Origin: an uncultured Alteromonadaceae bacterium
GTDB lineage: Bacteria; Pseudomonadota; Gammaproteobacteria; Enterobacterales; Alteromonadaceae
DNA: 64,000 nucleotides
Assembly: GCA_947503265.1 (NCBI GenBank)
Contig: CANNDC010000002.1
Span: 310,001-374,000 of the forward strand
Direction of reading: 5' to 3'
Shown: positions 50,042-58,811 of the stretch, piece by piece
Position numbering within the stretch: the first letter of the stretch is position 1
Layout of the letters: each line of letters begins with the position of its first letter
Notes under the pieces: generated by a model
Database searches by the model: none
Seen by the model: only the letters and a program-made list of their open reading frames with translations
Told to the model about the DNA's origin: nothing
Translations under genes and position numbers: made by a program

Positions 50042-51082
50042 ATGTCGATGAATGATAATAAATCACGCGCGCTCTCAGCGGCCCTCGGACAAATAGAAAA
50101 ACAATTTGGTAAAGGCGCCATTATGCGCTTGGGTGATAATCAAGCACTTGATATTGAAGCAGTGTCGACAGGTTCTTTGACCATTGATATCGCCTTGGGT
50201 ATAGGTGGATTGCCTTGTGGTCGCGTGGTAGAAATTTATGGGCCTGAATCTTCAGGTAAAACTACCTTGACCTTGCAAGCTATTGCTGAAGCTCAGAAAA
50301 TGGGCAAGACTTGTGCATTTGTTGATGCTGAGCATGCTTTGGATCCAGTTTATGCCGCCAAGTTAGGTGTCAATATTGATGACTTATTGGTTTCTCAACC
50401 AGATACAGGTGAACAAGCGCTCGAAATATGCGATATGTTGGTTCGCTCAGGTGCGGTAGACGTTGTTGTAGTCGATTCTGTGGCGGCCTTGACGCCAAAA
50501 GCAGAGATTGAAGGTGATATGGGAGATTCTCATGTCGGTTTGCAAGCAAGGTTGATGTCTCAGGCACTTAGAAAGTTAACCGGTAATATTAAACGCTCTA
50601 ATACGTTAGTGATCTTTATTAACCAAATTCGTATGAAAATTGGTGTTATGTTCGGTTCTCCTGAAACTACCACTGGTGGTAATGCATTGAAGTTTTATGC
50701 CTCAGTAAGATTGGATATACGTCGAATTGGTGCTATCAAAGATGGTGACGAAGTAGTGGGTAACGAAACCCGCGTGAAGGTAGTGAAGAATAAAGTCGCT
50801 CCTCCTTTCAAACAAGCTGAATTCCAAATTATGTATGGCGAAGGTATCTGTAAACAAGCTGAGTTAATTGACTTAGGTGTTAAGCAGAAGTTCGTTGAGA
50901 AAGCGGGTGCTTGGTATAGCTACAATGGTGAGCGAATCGGCCAAGGTAAAGCGAATGTGGTCAAGTATTTAAAAGAACATCCAGAAATGGCTGATGATAT
51001 TGAGAAACGCTTGCGTGCTGAACTTTTACTATCTAAAACGGTAAAGCCTGAAGATCCAGTTGAATCGGAAGATGTTTTGTAA
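50042..51082 (+). CDS. recA: recombinase RecA
   Basis: Forms filaments on single-stranded DNA for strand exchange and triggers LexA cleavage. The 346 residues show Walker [10 protein letters not shown], the RecA signature [14 protein letters not shown], the L2 loop [15 protein letters not shown], and an acidic C-terminal tail ([11 protein letters not shown]). ATG 50042 or 50048 may start it, since MSMNDNK has two. It is under the LexA-box promoter and ends at a strong terminator. recX, which often follows recA, is not here. Confidence 0.98.
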   Translation: MSMNDNKSRALSAALGQIEKQFGKGAIMRLGDNQALDIEAVSTGSLTIDIALGIGGLPCGRVVEIYGPESSGKTTLTLQAIAEAQKMGKTCAFVDAEHALDPVYAAKLGVNIDDLLVSQPDTGEQALEICDMLVRSGAVDVVVVDSVAALTPKAEIEGDMGDSHVGLQARLMSQALRKLTGNIKRSNTLVIFINQIRMKIGVMFGSPETTTGGNALKFYASVRLDIRRIGAIKDGDEVVGNETRVKVVKNKVAPPFKQAEFQIMYGEGICKQAELIDLGVKQKFVEKAGAWYSYNGERIGQGKANVVKYLKEHPEMADDIEKRLRAELLLSKTVKPEDPVESEDVL

Positions 51083-51101
51083 AATCTCTCTGCGTGAGTT
51101 T

Positions 51102-51127
51102 ACCCGCCTTTAAAGGCGGGTTTTTTT
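51102..51127 (+). terminator. recA terminator
   Basis: ACCCGCCTTTAAAGGCGGGT is a perfect inverted repeat followed by seven Ts, 19 bases after the recA stop. Confidence 0.95.
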
Positions 51128-51213
51128 ATGATTAAACTTCGTCTTTATGATTAGGTAAACTTTGCTATTTATTAACTCAATATAACATTCAATTTAGTCA
51201 GTGAGCAGATGCT

Positions 51214-51726
51214 ATGCCCCATTTAATCTTACCAACGACTCGATATAAGACTAGCTACAATCGCTACATCGAAGAGCTTAAAGATGAGGAGCGATATCCA
51301 TATCCAATGGACTTAGATCACGTTGATTTTGATGCATTTGTTAGACGATTGAGCAATTATTCTCTTGGTAAAGCGTTACCTGAATGGATGGTGCCAAATA
51401 CCACCTACTGGTTGATGGAAAACGATGAAGTTATCGGTTGTTCCCATTTGCGCCATGAATTGAACGAAAGTTTGGAATTCGCAGGTGGGCATATTGGAAT
51501 AGGGATTCGCCCATCTTTCAGAGGAAAAGGGCTCGGCAAGCTTTTACTTGAATTAACATTGAACAAAGCCCGTGAAAAACATATTGAGCAAGTGCATATT
51601 CATTGTTATCAAAGCAATATAGCATCGAAGAAATTGCTTGAGTCAGTAGGTGCAATATTTGACTCTAAAGAACAAGCGGAAGACAGCAATGAGATCGTCT
51701 TACGATATCTCTATCACAATAATTAA
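51214..51726 (+). CDS. GNAT-family N-acetyltransferase
   Basis: 170 residues. The acetyl-CoA pyrophosphate-binding motif is visible as IGIRPSFRGKGLGKLLLELTL (about residues 97-117, R/Q-x-x-G-x-G/A type), and the C-terminal part NIASKKLLESVGA is the usual GNAT helix. Substrate cannot be told. It stands alone after recA and overlaps the stop of the convergent DUF6151-type gene by 4 bases. Confidence 0.82.
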   Translation: MPHLILPTTRYKTSYNRYIEELKDEERYPYPMDLDHVDFDAFVRRLSNYSLGKALPEWMVPNTTYWLMENDEVIGCSHLRHELNESLEFAGGHIGIGIRPSFRGKGLGKLLLELTLNKAREKHIEQVHIHCYQSNIASKKLLESVGAIFDSKEQAEDSNEIVLRYLYHNN

Positions 51727-52331
51727 ACTTTATTCGCTTCACCTTGCTCAACAATCCTAGGCTTAACTGATGGCTTTCCACTTGAGTCAAAAAATACGCT
51801 AGGCGTGCCCATACCTTTGAGTTTCCAGCCGAGCATTTTTACGATGATCCTGAATGTGATACCTAAAGGAAATTTCTCATGGTGATGAGGATAGTCTAAA
51901 TAGGGTGGCTCAGACCGCTTAATCGCATCTTGAGTTTGTACATAGGCTAAAACAGGTCCAAGATATTTCTCATTATCCCCCTCCATATGCATAAAATTAT
52001 GTACTATGCCAAAAAATGGCATCTTGGCGTTCAGCGCATTGCCAACAGGAGTATTGCAACAATCTGTATACCATCTAAGAAGACCTTTAGGCGTTAATCT
52101 TAGGCATTTTAAGTGTTCTTGGCCTTGCGTAATTGTGATTTGTGATTGCGAAGTTTGGTAAATATCAGTTCCGCCAAAATCGTCCAATATGTCTTTATCA
52201 CGTCCTAGTTCTGTCGCAAACGCCTGACAGTCACTGCAACAGCATACGACCCGGTTTCCATTATGTGCATTCACGTTAGTCGCTTTTCCCTGCACTTTTC
52301 CGCATGTACAAGCAAGTTTGATATTCGGCAA
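51723..52331 (-). CDS. DUF6151/GFA-like zinc-binding protein
   Basis: 202 residues. Cysteine pairs CTCGKVQG near residue 8, CCCSDC near residue 30 and DCCNTPVG near residue 90 match the zinc-binding pattern of glutathione-dependent formaldehyde-activating-like domains and the related DUF6151 family. Function unknown; no glutathione or formaldehyde genes nearby. Confidence 0.7.
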   Translation of the reverse strand: MPNIKLACTCGKVQGKATNVNAHNGNRVVCCCSDCQAFATELGRDKDILDDFGGTDIYQTSQSQITITQGQEHLKCLRLTPKGLLRWYTDCCNTPVGNALNAKMPFFGIVHNFMHMEGDNEKYLGPVLAYVQTQDAIKRSEPPYLDYPHHHEKFPLGITFRIIVKMLGWKLKGMGTPSVFFDSSGKPSVKPRIVEQGEANKV

Positions 52332-52359
52332 GATATTCCCCTTTAGAGATAACCTTTTA

Positions 52360-52578
52360 CTAATGTAATTCGGAACCTTGATAATTAGAAGCTAAATCAT
52401 CTAACTCCGCGCCTGTGGTATCAAACCCGTTACCGTGAAACTGATAGGTAATTTGTACTTTATCTGACCCTTTATATAGCTTGGCTTTGATATGTGGCAG
52501 CTGAGATGAATTGACATCGTTCAAAAAACGGTTGGCAACCTGAGAGGATGGAAACTGATAGACGATTTGGGTTTGCAT
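52360..52578 (-). CDS. conserved small hypothetical protein (72 aa)
   Basis: A compact alpha/beta-looking protein (MQTQIVYQFPSSQVANRFLN; VQITYQF), probably a ferredoxin-like fold with alternating strands. Not recognised. It lies 28 bases upstream of the DUF6151-type gene on the same strand, so the two may be co-transcribed. Confidence 0.55.
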   Translation of the reverse strand: MQTQIVYQFPSSQVANRFLNDVNSSQLPHIKAKLYKGSDKVQITYQFHGNGFDTTGAELDDLASNYQGSELH

Positions 52579-52642
52579 AAAGTTACTGTCGAGAACTTAA
52601 GAGTTATGAAATGTTGGGATTGTGACACGCTTAACGTTCTAT

Positions 52643-53527
52643 TCAATCGATTTTGTTAAAAAAGTTATCTATATCAGCGGCAACATCGACTTTCCCAGCA
52701 AACCATGGGTGCAATTTCAATAAAATGGATACATGGGTAATATCATCATCATAATCAATCGTTTCTACTATTCCACCCTTTGCATTAATTGTTTCAGCCA
52801 AAGTAGTTTGATTGAATTTACCCACAACTGTGTCACCGTCTGCATGTAAAAGTAGCATCGGAGGTTCGCTGCCATCAATATGACTGCTGACCTTCATTAT
52901 CTCGAAATTCTCTTTTCCAAAGGTGTCTATGTAGGCAGGTTTCTTGGGAGTGAAGTTGTAAGGCCCAGCTATTCCAGCAATGCCTTTAATATTGCTATAT
53001 TTAACTCCAACATTGTTTAAATAGTGCTTATCCGCACCTAACAATGCGACAGTGTGAGCCCCGGCCGAATGACCAACTAAGTATAGGTTCTGAGGGTCTC
53101 CATCAAACGAAGTGATATTTTCTTGCACCCATGCGATTGACATAGCTACATCTTCGATAAATTGCGGAAACTTGCCATCTGGATACTTTATATAATCGGG
53201 GATAACGACAGTGTAGCCTCGGCTAGTAAACGCATCAGCCGCAAAATGGTTCAGGGATTTGTCTCCCCAACTCCAGCCTCCTCCATAGACGAAAACGATA
53301 ACTGGGCTCGTGCTCGACCTAGATTTGATCGATGGTTTGTATACATCAAGGGTTTGCCATCTTTCGTTGCCAAAAGCAATGTTTGTAGTGACATCGTAGG
53401 GACGGAACACCTTAAGGGCAGTATTTACGAGATTAAGACCAGTCTTACTAGAATCCATAACTAGATTGATTGCCAACATCAATGCGCCAACTGCGATTAT
53501 TATTTTTAGTGTTTTGGTCACAGACAT
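52643..53527 (-). CDS. membrane-anchored alpha/beta hydrolase (BD-FAE/lipase-like)
   Basis: 294 residues. A signal anchor (TLKIIIAVGALMLAINLV) is followed by an esterase domain with oxyanion motif VYGGGWSWGDK and nucleophile elbow GHSAGAH. A late Asp in LLLHADGDTVV and His in ITHVSI complete the triad. It resembles carotenoid/feruloyl-type esterases and acylaminoacyl-like hydrolases. Substrate unknown; not linked to neighbours by an overlap. Confidence 0.82.
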   Translation of the reverse strand: MSVTKTLKIIIAVGALMLAINLVMDSSKTGLNLVNTALKVFRPYDVTTNIAFGNERWQTLDVYKPSIKSRSSTSPVIVFVYGGGWSWGDKSLNHFAADAFTSRGYTVVIPDYIKYPDGKFPQFIEDVAMSIAWVQENITSFDGDPQNLYLVGHSAGAHTVALLGADKHYLNNVGVKYSNIKGIAGIAGPYNFTPKKPAYIDTFGKENFEIMKVSSHIDGSEPPMLLLHADGDTVVGKFNQTTLAETINAKGGIVETIDYDDDITHVSILLKLHPWFAGKVDVAADIDNFFNKID

Positions 53528-53568
53528 TATTCACTCATGTTTAGCCTTGTTGATTAATCCTAAGCTAA

Positions 53569-56500
53569 TTACGAGTGTAAATGAGAGTAGATCACCCGTA
53601 ACGTTTTCATTATCGATTGTCTTGCGTTGGGCCAGAAGATTGAAATACTGTCCACTTGACCTTGCTGACAATCCGTCTCTAGTCGCGTAGCCAAATCTAT
53701 AAGGGGGGCAGAATTGACCATTCGAGATAGCTTAGCTAATTTTCGCGTCTCAAGTAAGATATCTCTGGCACTATTTTCTTCCACGGCCTTGTCGATTGAA
53801 ATTGTTGCTTGGTAAAAGTCGTTCATCATTGCTTTGAGCGCAATTGGAAGTGGACCAGCAGGCGGATTTGACTGCAAATAAGGCAGTAAATCAAACCAAA
53901 TTTCAGGATTGACCGGCAAGTCAATATTGGCAAATTCGGGCGTTGGCTCCTGACTATCTGTTTTTTCTTCGACTTTCGCTTGAGCCAATTCTTCTTTGTG
54001 GGCCGCAACGAGTTCGTCTTCTTGTTCCTCGATCAAAGCTTGGCTATTTTCTAATTCTTGTTGCGCACTTTGCAGTGCTTGTTCTTTATCATCCAGTTGT
54101 TGCTTACTGGATTGTAGTTCCTGTTCAAGTGCTTGCAACTTTTGTTGCAATTCAGATTGATTGCTATCTTGGTCGTTCAACGTTTGTTGCGAAGCACTGT
54201 ACTCTTGTTGCACCGAGTTGAGTTTCTCTGTGAGTTGTTGCTGTTCATTTTCCAGCGCATGAATATTTTCTTCACTATTTCTCAAGAATTGCTGTTGATC
54301 ATCAAGTTGTTTTTGTAGTTTTTGCTCTTGCGCCTCTTGTTGCTGAAGTTTTTCTTCCAACGATAATGCTTGATTTCGAGCTTCATCAAGTTCTTTTTGC
54401 AGACGTTGCTCAGCTGAAAGGGTCTCTGAAACTTGCGACTCAGCTTTTTTCAATTCTTGCAAACTACCTTGGAGCTTGTCTTTCATGTCGTTGTTTTGTA
54501 GTTGTGCTTTTTCTAACGCTTGTTGCAATTGGATCTTCTGTTGTTCAATTTCTGCATGATGCTGGCGCCATTGTTCGTCACTGCCATCCATCATTTCTCG
54601 TTGTTTGCTTGCTCGATTTTCAACATCCGATAATTCCACTTTAAGTTGTTCAAGCTTTTCTTGTTGTTCTTTCCTAGCGCGCTTTTCTGCGTCGGTCTGA
54701 CGTTGATTTTCATCCAGCTCTTGTTGAGTCTGTTGTAGCAGTTTTTGTTTCTCTTCAACCTCTTGTTTCAATTTTCGTTGACGAGCTTGCCATTGTTGAT
54801 CATTTTCAGCCAGTTGCTGTTTTTGTTGACTGCTCTTCTGCTCCATTTCTGACAATTCAGCTTTTAGCTGCTCAAAAATCTGTTCTTGCCTAGCTTTCTC
54901 TGCTTTTTCTGCTTCTGATTGTTGTTTAGCATCACTTAATATCGCTTCTGTTTGTTGCAATTGACGCTGCTTATCTTCAAATTCTTGTTTCAATTTGAGT
55001 TGGCGGGCTTGCCATTGCTCATCATTTTCGGCTAGCTGTTGTTTTTGCTTGGCACTGTTTTGCTCCATTTCAGATAGCTCAGCTTTTAGCTGCGCGAGAA
55101 TTTGTTCTTGTCGAGCTTTTTCCGCTTTTTCTGCTTCGGATTGTTGTTTGGCTTCACTAAGAATGGCCTCTGTTTCTTGCAGTTGTTGCTGTTTGGTCAA
55201 AAGCTGCTGCTGTAGCTCTTTTTGTTGCTCCTGCATTTTCTGATGAGACCGGGCAATTTCCTCTTGTTGTTTTGCTGAAATTAACTCTGCTTCTTTTAGT
55301 TCTTTTTCCAGTTTTTCTAAATGAGATTGCTGTTGTGCTTTTTCCTGTTTTTCTTGAGCACTCAGTTTTTGCGTTTCGCTAAGTGCTTGCTCCGTTTCTT
55401 GCAATTGTTTTTGTTTGGATTCCAATTCCTGCTGCAGCTTCGAATATTGTTGTTCCATGTCTCCTTTTTGTTGTTGAGACATTTCTTCAAACTTATTCAT
55501 TTCGTGTTGTAGGTGTTCAACTTGTCTTGCTTTGTTGGTTAATTCTGATTGCGCCGTTAAGAACGTTTGCTCAAGTTTTCTTCTTTGAATTTCAGCGGCT
55601 TCACTGGCTTTACGTTGATTAATTAACTGTTGACGAAGTTTTTCGCTGGTTTGCCCTGAACTGCTAAGTTGTGACTGTAAGCTGGTAATTTGATTACTTA
55701 CATCGCTTATCTGTTTGTCTTTTTCTTCTATGGATCCCTTTAACTGTGCTATTTGTTCAGTGAATCCATGTATCTTCTGTTGTTGTTTATGATGTTCCTG
55801 TTTTAACCGGTCTGCATTTTCTTCACTTGCCGCCAGTTCCTGTTGTGCTTGTTTGTATTTCTTCTCACTATATTGAAGTTCATCAGCAATATTATTACGC
55901 TGCTTTTCCAAACCTTCGACTCGTTTGCTTGAGTGTTCCAACTGAGTTTCCAACTCAGCATTGACGCGCTCACTTTCTAGTAAAGATTCTCTATTTGCGG
56001 AGTAGTCTTGTTGCAGTTGAGCTAAGTTGTCAGTTATGTTTTTGTGCGCAACTTGTAGATCTGAGTATTCGTTTTGTGTTTCGCTTAAGTCATCTCTGGT
56101 AGCTTGCAATTCTGTCTGAGTATCCGCCAGCGATTTTGCTTTTGAAGCGAGTTGATCCTGACTGTTTCTGAGTAATTTTTGTTTTTCTTCTATTTGTCGC
56201 TCTGCAGCTTGGCGCATGTTAATGGCTTCTAATCTAGCCTCGTCGGCCTTGTTTATAGCTCTAAGATCCATCCAGATACATAATATAGAGTCAAATTCAG
56301 TACCCTTAAACATGGGCACATAGGTCGCTTGACACGGTAAGGTCTCATCGCCAATTTGATGTGTCCAAACCAAAGAAAGCGCTTGGCCATCTAGTTTGAT
56401 TTGTTCGATCTTGCCTTGCAGTTCAACCGTTGCAAGTTGGTCTTGATTAAGTTCTTCGGAATAAGGGAACATGCCAAACAGTTCGTCTTCATCTTCCGCA

Positions 56501-58371
56501 TCTTTACCGAAAAACTCGCATGCTGAAGGGTTAAGTTTAGTAAAACCATTTTCGCTTAGGACTGCCATAGGCATACTGCTATGCCTTAGTAAGCTATCAA
56601 ATTTGTCTTGTTGATATTGCTGATCACTGGTGTCGGATATCCAGCACAAGAATTCTTGTTTAGCTTTGTCGAAAAGCTCTATATTCAGTAGGCTAGGGTG
56701 CAAATCACCCTGTTTATCTTTGAGCTTGGCTGGGAAGTTTTTTAAGCTACCGGACTGATGTAATTGCTTAGCCGCTTTGCCAGAATTAATAGGATCGTTA
56801 AATAGTTGATAAAAAGAGCCTTTTTTTAGTTCTTTTTCAGTTAATCCTAAACTCTCGATCATCGTTTGATTGGCACTAACCACATGATCTTCAGCGTCAA
56901 TTCTTGCAATAGCGATAGGAGCTTGATCAAGCATTTTGGTGAATTGCTTGCGCTCTTCAGTAAGAGCAAGCTCAATCTCTTTTACCTTAGTGATATCTTC
57001 AATAATACCTATTAGGCCGGCTCGTTCGCCTAAATCTTGTTTGATTTCATTAAGTTTGATTTTAAGTGTATGTGTGCTTTCACTTTTTAGAGTTACAGCT
57101 AACTCTTTTCCAGCGCTAATACTCATTAAATTTAATGAACTACCAGAAGCAGGATGTAGTTCCTTAATTTGTGTTGGAATCGTTTCGATATCGCTAAAAC
57201 GGCGACCCATAACTTGGCTCTTTGACAAACCAAATAGGGTTTCAAATGGATAATTACAATCGACGAAACATCCCTTCTCATCGAGAACATAAGCGGCATG
57301 AGGAAAAGTAGATAATAAGTTTTTGGTCTGTTGCAGTGCAGTATGTGCACTAATTTTTAAGTTCTCATGATCTCTTCGATCTTGAATCACCAAATGCACT
57401 TTGCTGGGTTCAAGGTTGTCTGATTTACTTTTTTCGTTTCTTGCGTATTCAGTAACCAAGCCAAATATTCTGCAAGCAATGATGTTATCTGCATTGGTAA
57501 AACTGCAGTTAAAATCGACGACTTCGTTCTTCCGCAGCTGTTCGATCGCCTGATTCCAAGCGTATAAGCCTTTGCTCTCAATTTTTCGCTCTAATTCCGC
57601 TAATTTGCCCTGTAACGCGTCGACATTTGAATCGACAAGTGAGGCGAAAGTTTGGTCGACTGCATAGGTGCTTTCGAGCAAATCAAGAGTGATTTGTCCC
57701 ATTTGACTGGTTTGCAGCAATTGATTGTTGAGCTCCATTGCCGATTTCATCTCTGATAATTGCTTTTGAAAATCGGAAATATCTTCCAAGGACACCACGT
57801 GTGTTACTTGTTGAGTGATGTCTAAGGAAGCTGAAGAAGAAGTAGGAACTTTACTCACCCCTAGTTGCAAGTATCGTTTGTTTTTCCCGTCTAGTAGCGA
57901 GTATTTGCTGAAACTCTTGGCATGCAATGCCGCTTCGATATTGGCTGAGTGCTCAGCTTCAAACAAACTAGCGCAGTTGTTTCCAACAATATTTTCTGGT
58001 CTGTTCCCCAAAAAGTACGCTGCTACCTTGTTAGCATAAACGACCTGACCGGATTGATTTAGATGAAGCATTCCCACACTAAATCCATCCAATAACGAAT
58101 CTCGTGTGTCGTTGAGGTTAGTTTGTACTTTAAGGGTTCTATTTCTTTTACTTAATTTGAAAGCCAATATCATGGCTAAAAGAATGCAAGCCCCGATAAC
58201 AACTAACAGGCTGATGAATCCCATTTCAATAATCTGTTCACTTTGTTCCAATATTTTATCGCCAAAAGCAAAGCTCAAGGGGCTAGAAAATATCATCAGA
58301 AAACACATTAAGCGTTTGCAATATTTTGGAATTAACAGGCCTGCCGTACTGGCATTAACCGAGGATATCAT
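53569..58371 (-). CDS. giant PAS/coiled-coil protein with an HPt-like C-terminus
   Basis: 1600 residues. A signal-like N-terminus is followed by one membrane helix (51-72) and four PAS-like domains near residues 85-210 (LLDGFSVGMLHLNQSGQVVY), 345-460 (HAAYVLDEKGCFVDCN), 470-580 (APIAIARIDAEDHVVSAN) and 590-700 (MPMAVLSENGFTKLN). A Gln/Glu/Lys-rich coiled coil then runs from about 705 to 1490. The last 100 residues are helical and HPt-like, but TRKLAKLSRMV replaces the expected H-x-L-K-G, so no phosphoacceptor histidine is evident. No kinase, GGDEF or methyl-accepting module is present. AAGGGAA precedes the ATG. It looks like a membrane-tethered sensor scaffold; function is inference. Confidence 0.85.
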   Translation of the reverse strand: MISSVNASTAGLLIPKYCKRLMCFLMIFSSPLSFAFGDKILEQSEQIIEMGFISLLVVIGACILLAMILAFKLSKRNRTLKVQTNLNDTRDSLLDGFSVGMLHLNQSGQVVYANKVAAYFLGNRPENIVGNNCASLFEAEHSANIEAALHAKSFSKYSLLDGKNKRYLQLGVSKVPTSSSASLDITQQVTHVVSLEDISDFQKQLSEMKSAMELNNQLLQTSQMGQITLDLLESTYAVDQTFASLVDSNVDALQGKLAELERKIESKGLYAWNQAIEQLRKNEVVDFNCSFTNADNIIACRIFGLVTEYARNEKSKSDNLEPSKVHLVIQDRRDHENLKISAHTALQQTKNLLSTFPHAAYVLDEKGCFVDCNYPFETLFGLSKSQVMGRRFSDIETIPTQIKELHPASGSSLNLMSISAGKELAVTLKSESTHTLKIKLNEIKQDLGERAGLIGIIEDITKVKEIELALTEERKQFTKMLDQAPIAIARIDAEDHVVSANQTMIESLGLTEKELKKGSFYQLFNDPINSGKAAKQLHQSGSLKNFPAKLKDKQGDLHPSLLNIELFDKAKQEFLCWISDTSDQQYQQDKFDSLLRHSSMPMAVLSENGFTKLNPSACEFFGKDAEDEDELFGMFPYSEELNQDQLATVELQGKIEQIKLDGQALSLVWTHQIGDETLPCQATYVPMFKGTEFDSILCIWMDLRAINKADEARLEAINMRQAAERQIEEKQKLLRNSQDQLASKAKSLADTQTELQATRDDLSETQNEYSDLQVAHKNITDNLAQLQQDYSANRESLLESERVNAELETQLEHSSKRVEGLEKQRNNIADELQYSEKKYKQAQQELAASEENADRLKQEHHKQQQKIHGFTEQIAQLKGSIEEKDKQISDVSNQITSLQSQLSSSGQTSEKLRQQLINQRKASEAAEIQRRKLEQTFLTAQSELTNKARQVEHLQHEMNKFEEMSQQQKGDMEQQYSKLQQELESKQKQLQETEQALSETQKLSAQEKQEKAQQQSHLEKLEKELKEAELISAKQQEEIARSHQKMQEQQKELQQQLLTKQQQLQETEAILSEAKQQSEAEKAEKARQEQILAQLKAELSEMEQNSAKQKQQLAENDEQWQARQLKLKQEFEDKQRQLQQTEAILSDAKQQSEAEKAEKARQEQIFEQLKAELSEMEQKSSQQKQQLAENDQQWQARQRKLKQEVEEKQKLLQQTQQELDENQRQTDAEKRARKEQQEKLEQLKVELSDVENRASKQREMMDGSDEQWRQHHAEIEQQKIQLQQALEKAQLQNNDMKDKLQGSLQELKKAESQVSETLSAEQRLQKELDEARNQALSLEEKLQQQEAQEQKLQKQLDDQQQFLRNSEENIHALENEQQQLTEKLNSVQQEYSASQQTLNDQDSNQSELQQKLQALEQELQSSKQQLDDKEQALQSAQQELENSQALIEEQEDELVAAHKEELAQAKVEEKTDSQEPTPEFANIDLPVNPEIWFDLLPYLQSNPPAGPLPIALKAMMNDFYQATISIDKAVEENSARDILLETRKLAKLSRMVNSAPLIDLATRLETDCQQGQVDSISIFWPNARQSIMKTLRVIYSHLHS
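54750..55205 (-). repeat. 222-bp (74-residue) intragenic tandem repeat
   Basis: Within the coiled coil, the block ENDEQWQARQLKLKQ...EAILSDAKQQSEAEKAEKARQEQ recurs with a period of 74 residues, as ENDQQWQARQRKLKQ and the preceding QETEAILSEAKQQSEAEK. At DNA level CTTGCCATTG starts at 54786 and again at 55008, exactly 222 bases apart. A third, more diverged copy follows (DEQWRQHHAEIEQQ). Recent in-frame duplication. Confidence 0.8.
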
Positions 58372-58481
58372 TGTGTCACGTTCCCTTTTCTGCAGTCTTA
58401 GCAGAATACACCTATCAAGGCTTTTCTAAAAAGCTATTTGAAAACAATGACGTGTGTCATTTTATACTTGGTTATCGGGAT

Positions 58482-58805
58482 TTAAACTTGCTTGGATACT
58501 TTTCCATGGGATTTTCCCCAGCTGTCAGGGAACTTCCCTTGCAATACATAGGAAAAAGCGATCAGTTCTGCGATGACGTGATACAGCTCATCTGGAATTT
58601 CCTGTCCTAAATCTAAGGTGGATAAAAACTGACTTAGCTCAGCATCTTCATGGATGAGAATGCCATGCTCTTTTGCCAGAGAAATAATGTCTTCAGCGAG
58701 ATCTCCGAATCCTTTGGCAACCACAGTCGGTGCAGAGCCTTGCTCCTGCGTATAGGTCAATCCAACAGCACTTTTCGGTTCGTTTTTAGGGTGATTGTTT
58801 TGCAT
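58482..58805 (-). CDS. FhlB-type flagellar export switch homologue
   Basis: 107 residues resembling the cytoplasmic FlhB/EscU export-switch domain: AVGLTYTQEQGSAPTVVAKG near the start and DELYHVIAELIAFSYVLQGK near the end. The autocleavage motif NPTH and the membrane part of FlhB are absent, as in the small FhlB-like proteins often found next to FliK. It starts 6 bases after the FliK-like gene, so they form one operon. Confidence 0.8.
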   Translation of the reverse strand: MQNNHPKNEPKSAVGLTYTQEQGSAPTVVAKGFGDLAEDIISLAKEHGILIHEDAELSQFLSTLDLGQEIPDELYHVIAELIAFSYVLQGKFPDSWGKSHGKVSKQV

Positions 58806-58811
58806 GATTCT

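Noticed and set aside
51083..51213. recX expected after recA
   Set aside because: The gap holds a strong terminator and no RecX-like frame; the next gene is a GNAT enzyme.
53943..55622. Several open frames on the plus strand opposite the coiled-coil region
   Set aside because: Leu/Phe/Cys-rich frames produced by the complement of Gln/Glu/Lys codons; they are shadows of the 1600-residue gene.
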